A DNA stretch of 50,217 nucleotides from an uncultured Lachnospiraceae bacterium (GTDB lineage Bacteria; Bacillota; Clostridia; Lachnospirales; Lachnospiraceae): NCBI GenBank assembly GCA_930989745.1, contig CAKNMY010000008.1, forward strand, positions 1 through 50,217, read 5' to 3'. The notes below the pieces were generated by a model. The model ran no database searches. It was not told where the DNA came from and saw only the letters and a program-made list of their open reading frames with translations. A program made the position numbers and the translations under genes. Each line of letters starts with the position of its first letter. The stretch's first letter is position 1. Of this stretch, positions 45,867-50,217 are shown one piece after another.

Positions 45867-47762
45867 ATGTTAAAGAAGCTCAATGATTTTTTATCCGGAC
45901 TTCCCATGACGATTGTGGCCGGGGCATTCCTGCTGCTGGATCTCGTCCCGCATTTAATGGAGGAATTTGGCGGGGATCCGGTGCAGCTGGCTTTTCTGCC
46001 ATTTGACCCTGCGTGGGCAACTGTCGTTATCAGCGGTCTCCCGCTTTTGTATCTGGCAGTATGGAGGATTATTCATAATCCCGGTATCAGCAAAATATCT
46101 TCGGCTCTTTTGATTTGTATTGCCATGTTCGCCGCTATTGCAGTCGGAGATTTATTTGCGGCAGGGGAAGTTGCGTTTATCATGGCGATCGGTGCGCTCT
46201 TAGAGGAAGCTACTACCAATAGAGCAAAGAAGGGATTGAAAAAGCTGATCGGTCTCGCTCCGACAAAGGGGCGCAGGTTAACAGACGGGAAAGAGGAAAT
46301 GATCCCGGCAGAGGAAATCAGGCAGGGAGATCTTCTGCGTATTCTGCCCGGTGAAACGATCCCGGTTGACGGCACCATCATAAGCGGCGAAACCTCTGTT
46401 GACCAGTCGGTTATGACGGGAGAATCCCTGCCGGTTGATAAGGGTGTGGGAGAGGAGGTCTTTTGCGGTACCATCAACCGCTTTGGCTCGATTGATATTT
46501 CAGCAACAAAAGTAGGCGAAAACAGTTCTCTGCAAAAGCTGATCCGCATGGTACAGGACGCGGAGAACAAACAGGCTCCCATGCAGAGAATTGCCGACCG
46601 AGCGGCAAGCTGGCTGGTTCCGGCTGCTTTGCTTATCGCAATTTTTGCCTATATATTTACCGGGAATATCGTTACCGCTGTGACCGTATTAGTGGTGTTC
46701 TGCCCCTGCGCTCTTGTATTGGCAACGCCTACCGCAATTATGGCGGCAATCGGCCAGGCGGCAAAGCACGGTGTGATTATTAAGTCCGGCGAAGCTCTTG
46801 AAAAGATGGGAAAAGTGGACACGATTGCTTTTGATAAAACCGGCACTTTAACTTATGGCCGTTTGGATGTCAGCGACATAATTTCTTTTGATGCGGCAAT
46901 CGATGGAGCAGACCTGCTTTCTCTGGCCGCTTCCGCTGAAGCCAGGAGCGAACACCCGCTGGGAAAAGCAATTGCAGCATATGCAAAGGCCCAGGAAATC
47001 CCGTTGATGGAATCAAATGGTTTCAAAATGACGGCCGGCAGGGGGATTTTTGCAGAGGTGGGCAGCCACAGGCTGCTCTGCGGCAATGAAAAATTTCTCA
47101 GGGAAAATGGAGTTTTGATTGATAACAAGGTTCAATCCGCACTGGAACGGATTCGTACCCAGGGGAAAGCCTCTGTTCTTACAGCGGAAAATCAAAAATG
47201 TATCGGTGTCATCGCGCTTTCTGATGTACTGCGCCCGGAAGCAAAAGATATGGTTTCCCGCCTTTCGGATATGCATACCCGAACTGTTTTGCTTACCGGC
47301 GACAATCGAAAAACGGCAGATTATTTCGCGCAGCAGGCTGGTATTTCTGAAGTTCGGGCGGACCTTCTGCCGGAAGAAAAAGTCCAGAGCATTGAGAAGC
47401 TGCAGGCAGAAAATCACAGGGTTTGCATGATCGGTGACGGCGTCAACGATGCGCCGGCGCTGAAAACGGCTGATGTAAGCGTGGCAATGGGGAGCATGGG
47501 AAGCGACATAGCCATAGACGCTGCGGAAATTGCTCTGATGAGTGATGATATTTCAAAAATACCGTATTTAAAGCGTCTGTCCAATGCCACGGTTAAAACG
47601 ATTAAAGCCAGTATTACATTGTCGATGTGTATTAACTTTGCGGCGATTGTACTGTCACTCATGGAAGTACTGACGCCTACTACCGGGGCGCTGGTACATA
47701 ATGCAGGTTCCTGCTTCGTTGTGCTGATTGCGGCATTGCTCTATGACAGGAAATTTGAATAA
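45867..47762 (+). CDS. P1B-type metal-transporting ATPase
   Basis: About 631 residues. Phosphorylation Asp323 in AFDKTGTLTYG, actuator TGESLPV, metal-binding CPC in transmembrane helix 6 (Cys279-Pro-Cys281, VVFCPCALVLATPTAI), SEHPLGKAI (the P1B HP motif) and GDGVNDAPAL are all visible. There is no N-terminal heavy-metal-binding domain. The final helices contain HNAGSCFVVL. The CPC form is used by Zn/Cd/Pb (CadA/ZntA) and Cu exporters; without the metal-binding domain I cannot say which metal. A GTG-started extension exists, but ATG 45867 has TTGGAGGAACCATC in front. It is under a divergent TetR regulator. Confidence 0.93.
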   Translation: MLKKLNDFLSGLPMTIVAGAFLLLDLVPHLMEEFGGDPVQLAFLPFDPAWATVVISGLPLLYLAVWRIIHNPGISKISSALLICIAMFAAIAVGDLFAAGEVAFIMAIGALLEEATTNRAKKGLKKLIGLAPTKGRRLTDGKEEMIPAEEIRQGDLLRILPGETIPVDGTIISGETSVDQSVMTGESLPVDKGVGEEVFCGTINRFGSIDISATKVGENSSLQKLIRMVQDAENKQAPMQRIADRAASWLVPAALLIAIFAYIFTGNIVTAVTVLVVFCPCALVLATPTAIMAAIGQAAKHGVIIKSGEALEKMGKVDTIAFDKTGTLTYGRLDVSDIISFDAAIDGADLLSLAASAEARSEHPLGKAIAAYAKAQEIPLMESNGFKMTAGRGIFAEVGSHRLLCGNEKFLRENGVLIDNKVQSALERIRTQGKASVLTAENQKCIGVIALSDVLRPEAKDMVSRLSDMHTRTVLLTGDNRKTADYFAQQAGISEVRADLLPEEKVQSIEKLQAENHRVCMIGDGVNDAPALKTADVSVAMGSMGSDIAIDAAEIALMSDDISKIPYLKRLSNATVKTIKASITLSMCINFAAIVLSLMEVLTPTTGALVHNAGSCFVVLIAALLYDRKFE

Positions 47763-47787
47763 AAATTCCGGGAAAATAGATTTTTCC

Positions 47788-47925
47788 GGATGAAGGACAA
47801 AGTGATCTTGTCAATATCCTGGATAACATGATTGAAGCAGGGGACATACCTCAGGTTATCGTAGTCAGCGCCACCTTTGATGCAGAAATTCAGTCTCAGA
47901 GTTTCTCCAGATCTGTGGAAGGGAT
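47788..47925 (+). pseudogene. Esterase (feruloyl-esterase-like alpha/beta hydrolase) fragment
   Basis: A plus-strand open stretch reads DEGQSDLVNILDNMIEAGD and then QVIVVSATFDAEIQSQSFS, RSVE. This matches the inner region of Firmicute esterases (pattern NILDNMI...PMIVVTPTFDAENQ..SFSRSVE). Both sides are missing, with a stop soon after. It is a remnant inserted in a region of gene fragments. Confidence 0.65.
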
Positions 47926-48380
47926 GTTGAGGAATGGCTATTTGTGAGATTTCCGCAGCTGCACATTCCCTTCCCCATTTAAGAAATGTTCTTACCTTTT
48001 CCCGATTGGATTTCAGAAAAGAGATATGATAAACGACATTCAGCTCTGGATCAATCATGGGAATCAAGGCTCGGTGGCTGCCGTCGTTTCGTAAATCCAT
48101 AGATAAGGTCGAAATGGTAGCTAGGAAGTTTGTTGTGCGGATCATGTGTTGGGTGATGTTGTAGCTATTCTTTACGAGAGTGATTGGGAGATGGTTCTCT
48201 GCAATCATTTTTTCCATCTGCATGAGAAAGTATCCGCCGATCTGCGGATAAAGCAGAGGTTGAGCAGGTATCTCACGTAAGGAAATGCTTTCCTGACCTA
48301 AGAGCTCGCTGTCCGCGGGAACAGAAAGATGTACCTGATCGGACAAAAAAGAAATACTTTGAATGTGGGGGCTATATTCA
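47926..48380 (-). pseudogene. LysR-type regulator, effector-binding domain remnant
   Basis: On the minus strand the reading contains SFLSDQVHLSVPADSELLGQ, SLREIPAQPLLYPQIGGYFLM, NITQHMIRTTNFLATISTLSMDL and PELNVVYHISFLKSNREKVRTFLKWGRECA. That is the substrate-binding domain of a LysR regulator. The HTH-containing N-terminus (about 90-160 residues) is absent, and no ATG with a binding site exists. At its upstream end it meets the alcohol dehydrogenase fragment head to head. The precise junction lies between 48,350 and 48,385, and the C-terminal limit next to the esterase fragment is approximate. Confidence 0.75.
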
Positions 48381-49287
48381 TATGTGGAAATCCGGAAAAG
48401 GATGGGCAGATCAGGACGGAGATTTTTGGATGGGACACGAGTTCTGCGGCGTAGTAACCAATCCGGGTGACAGCAATTTCAAAAAAGGTGACCGTGTGGT
48501 ATTCTGGGCGAATATGTATTGCGGAGAATGCGATATGTGCCGGGCAGGACAGGAGCAGCTCTGCCGGGAAGTAAACGGAACCAACTATATCGGATTTGTC
48601 TGCAACGGTGCATATGCAGAGTATTATGTAGGCAAAGCCTCCAACGCTTACTTGCTCCCGGATACAGTATCGGATGTAGCCGCAGGGCTGATCGCCCCGC
48701 TGATGGTAGCCTATCATGCGATTCATCAGTCCGGTCTGAAGTTGCATGACAAAGTACTTGTCGTGGGCAGTGGTATTATTGGTCAGCTGATCGGCGGTCT
48801 TGCAAAGAAAGCAGGGGCATCTTATGTGGCCATGTCCAAGGTCAATGACAGGAAACTGAGCGTTGCCAGAAAAATCGGAGACTTTGACGCTTACTTTGAT
48901 GGAAACGATCCAGACAGAGAAAAGAATATGAAAGATGCTACAGATGGAGGCTTTGATATTGCCTTTGAAGTAGTGGGAGCAGGAGAAACACTGGATACCT
49001 GCATTGACGGTGTGCGTCCTGGCGGAAAGATTGTAATGATTGGCAATTCTATGGAACCGAAGGTGGAATTTGACATGAACCGTACCGTACTTCGTGAAAT
49101 CAGTGTGATAGGAAGCGTATCCTGTACCAGAGTAGAATTTGAGGAGACCATTGACCTAATTGCAAATGGTATGATTGATCCTGAAAAATATGTGACAGAT
49201 GTATTGCCGTTGGATCAGTTGCAGCACGCTTTTGAGAGACTGACATCGAAGACAGATCCGGTATTGAAGATAGTCATTAAACCGTAA
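48364..49287 (+). CDS. Zinc-type alcohol/polyol dehydrogenase (MDR), N-terminally truncated
   Basis: About 300 residues of a medium-chain dehydrogenase. Visible are GHEFCGVV, the structural-zinc Cys set (CGECDMCRAGQEQLC), the Rossmann VLVVGSGIIGQLIGGLAKKAG, GGFDIAFEVVGAGETLD and the C-terminal VLPLDQLQHAFERL. The frame is open upstream, and CGGYIHMW just before ATG 48382 resembles the family CGSDxHxW, so the first 40 or so residues with the catalytic Cys segment are missing or rearranged. No ribosome binding site precedes the ATG. Probably inactive; it lies head to head with the LysR remnant, which is what remains of a divergent regulator/dehydrogenase pair. Confidence 0.82.
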   Translation, partial: CGGYIHMWKSGKGWADQDGDFWMGHEFCGVVTNPGDSNFKKGDRVVFWANMYCGECDMCRAGQEQLCREVNGTNYIGFVCNGAYAEYYVGKASNAYLLPDTVSDVAAGLIAPLMVAYHAIHQSGLKLHDKVLVVGSGIIGQLIGGLAKKAGASYVAMSKVNDRKLSVARKIGDFDAYFDGNDPDREKNMKDATDGGFDIAFEVVGAGETLDTCIDGVRPGGKIVMIGNSMEPKVEFDMNRTVLREISVIGSVSCTRVEFEETIDLIANGMIDPEKYVTDVLPLDQLQHAFERLTSKTDPVLKIVIKP

Positions 49288-49307
49288 TTAGCGCATAGGA
49301 GTTTGAA

Positions 49308-49427
49308 GTGGAATACAGAATTCATCCCAAAACGCAAGAACGGATCAGCGTTATTGGTATTGGTACTGGTCCTATTTTTGAAGCAACGTATGAAAAGATT
49401 AACCCCAAAGGTCATTCTTTTTTCTGA
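49308..49427 (+). pseudogene. Aldo/keto reductase N-terminal fragment
   Basis: From GTG 49308 (ATAGGAG in front) the reading is VEYRIHPKTQERISVIGIG then TGPIFEATYEKI, matching the start of Clostridial aldo/keto reductases (MEYRIHPKTGERISVIGIGTG). It changes to NPKGHSFF and stops at 49427, so the remaining 250-300 residues are absent. A decayed gene in the same fragment cluster. Confidence 0.7.
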
Positions 49428-49656
49428 CCAGCTGTGACCTGCTCAACTAACCGGGCTATTTTTATAAATACTAAAAAGGCATTTATTAATATTTAAAATA
49501 GGTACTAGACATTATAACTGCTTATACTTATGATAAAATCAGTACTTTTAAGGGATTCCCGGTTCAGTCACCTACAGCCGGCAGGCATTTAAAACCGTAT
49601 TTGAATCCCGCGGAAACCAATGTGTGATTCTGCAATCATAAGAAAGAAGGGATTTT
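49428..49656 (+). promoter_or_regulatory. Spacer with promoter for the flavodoxin lipoprotein gene
   Basis: TAGACA (49506-49511) and TATGAT (49529-49534) are 17 bp apart, about 120 bases upstream of the next start. A 26-codon open stretch (49561-49641, reading GSVTYSRQAFKTVFESRGN and on) is possibly another gene fragment, not identified. Confidence 0.45.
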
Positions 49657-50214
49657 ATGAAAAGACTTACTGCACTGCTCCTTACATTTGCTTTAACGCT
49701 CCCCCTTGCAGCCTGCGGAAATTCCGGCCAGAGTGATGCGGACAGCGCTTCCTCAAATTCTTCTGAGAATTCCGCGGCAGAAGAAACGCCCAGTGTTTCT
49801 CAGGCACCGGATGAAAATGCGGAAACCTCAGAAACGGCAGAGGAGCCGGACTCCGGTTCAGAAGAACAAAGCAGCATTCTTGTAGCCTATTTCTCCTGGG
49901 CGGATAACGCAATCTTGGCGGAAGACGTGGATGCAGTATCATCTCCCAGCGTCATAGCGCCGGGAAATGTACAGCAGCTGGCAGGATGGGTACAGGAGGA
50001 AACAGGAGCGGATCTGTTTTCGATCCGTGTGACAGAGCCTTACCCCAGCGACTGGGATGACTGTCTGGACCGTGCCAATCAGGAACGCGGCGAAAACGCC
50101 CGACCGGAGCTGGTGGAAAATGTAGAAGATCTCTCCCGATACGATACGGTCTTCATTGGGTATCCCAACTGGCTTGCGTACCATAAATTGATACAATGCA
50201 CCCAAATTGCGTGA
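49657..50214 (+). CDS. Flavodoxin-like lipoprotein, disrupted at its C-terminus
   Basis: The 185-residue frame starts with a lipoprotein signal (MKRLTALLLTFALTLPLAAC, lipobox LAAC, Cys20). A Ser/Glu-rich linker (about 21-73) follows, then a flavodoxin domain: SSILVAYFSWADNAI, WVQEETGADLFSIRV, YPSDWDDCLDRANQE and LSRYDTVFIGYPNW. After YPNW the family continues with WYSLPMAVHTFLE and a further 60-80 residues, but here it reads LAYHKLIQCTQIA and stops. A frameshift, deletion or element insertion at about 50,171 has therefore cut the gene. The window ends three bases later. The start follows AAGAAGGGATTTT. Confidence 0.8.
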   Translation: MKRLTALLLTFALTLPLAACGNSGQSDADSASSNSSENSAAEETPSVSQAPDENAETSETAEEPDSGSEEQSSILVAYFSWADNAILAEDVDAVSSPSVIAPGNVQQLAGWVQEETGADLFSIRVTEPYPSDWDDCLDRANQERGENARPELVENVEDLSRYDTVFIGYPNWLAYHKLIQCTQIA

Positions 50215-50217
50215 ATG

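Noticed and set aside
1-50217. CRISPR arrays and prophage structural genes
   Set aside because: No regularly spaced direct repeats and no capsid, tail or terminase-like genes were seen. The only mobile sequences are IS605-type remnants.

Overview
This window looks like chromosomal DNA from an anaerobic, spore-forming Clostridia bacterium, most likely a gut Lachnospiraceae. That placement rests on family recognition: a SleB-type cortex hydrolase and a SpoIID protein, a leucine T-box in front of leuA, an EtfAB-linked lactate dehydrogenase operon, a GntR/LacI-controlled alpha-mannosidase locus, and near-consensus sigma-A promoters with strong AGGAGG ribosome binding sites. No database search was possible, so names are family-level.

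Layout. 1-2066: the 3' end of an IS200/IS605-type element abuts a truncated PEP-utilising enzyme gene. A small coiled-coil gene follows, then a chimeric tRNA locus in which a tRNA-Pro(GGG) 5' part runs into a tRNA-Gly(CCC) 3' part. 2067-8299: a two-component system, then a MarR regulator with a heterodimeric ABC exporter. 8345-13300: leuA with its T-box (minus strand), a SleB-like hydrolase, threonine synthase and a 6S RNA gene. 13361-22989: aldose epimerase, SpoIID protein and a YihY-like membrane protein, then a five-gene run (UvrC-like GIY-YIG protein, Fe-S aldo/keto reductase, HAD hydrolase, K+/H+ antiporter, DUF975-CmpB fusion). 22996-33512: a mannoside/glycan utilisation locus with a divergent regulator, two GH38 alpha-mannosidases, a URO-D-like protein and a GH43-type protein. 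33570-35475: an ECF sigma factor with two membrane-anchored partners (minus strand). 35697-40303: etfB, ferredoxin-fused etfA, an FAD lactate dehydrogenase and a YkvI-like membrane protein. 40374-40735: remnant of a tnpB element. 40742-47762: miscellaneous genes (phosphoesterase, GNAT, hypothetical, nitrilase with a deleted core, XRE, PPOX/Nim-like, TetR) and a P1B metal ATPase. 47788-50217: degraded pieces of an esterase, a LysR regulator, a zinc alcohol dehydrogenase, an aldo/keto reductase and a flavodoxin lipoprotein.

How the parts work together. The mannosidase locus is a self-contained catabolic unit. Its GntR-LacI repressor is divergently transcribed, and a 9-bp-arm inverted repeat lies just downstream of the mannosidase -10. 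The Etf/lactate dehydrogenase cluster resembles the electron-confurcating Lct systems of acetogens. MarR-ABC and TetR-P-ATPase are efflux modules whose promoters carry dyads that fit self-regulation.

The most unusual aspect is a recurring pattern of compact internal deletions: the Pro/Gly tRNA fusion, the nitrilase without its catalytic cysteine, the trimmed tnpB, and the LysR/dehydrogenase pair that lost both 5' ends head to head. The tRNA fusion is the most interesting, because it could fold as a D-arm-less tRNA-Gly that keeps the glycine identity positions.
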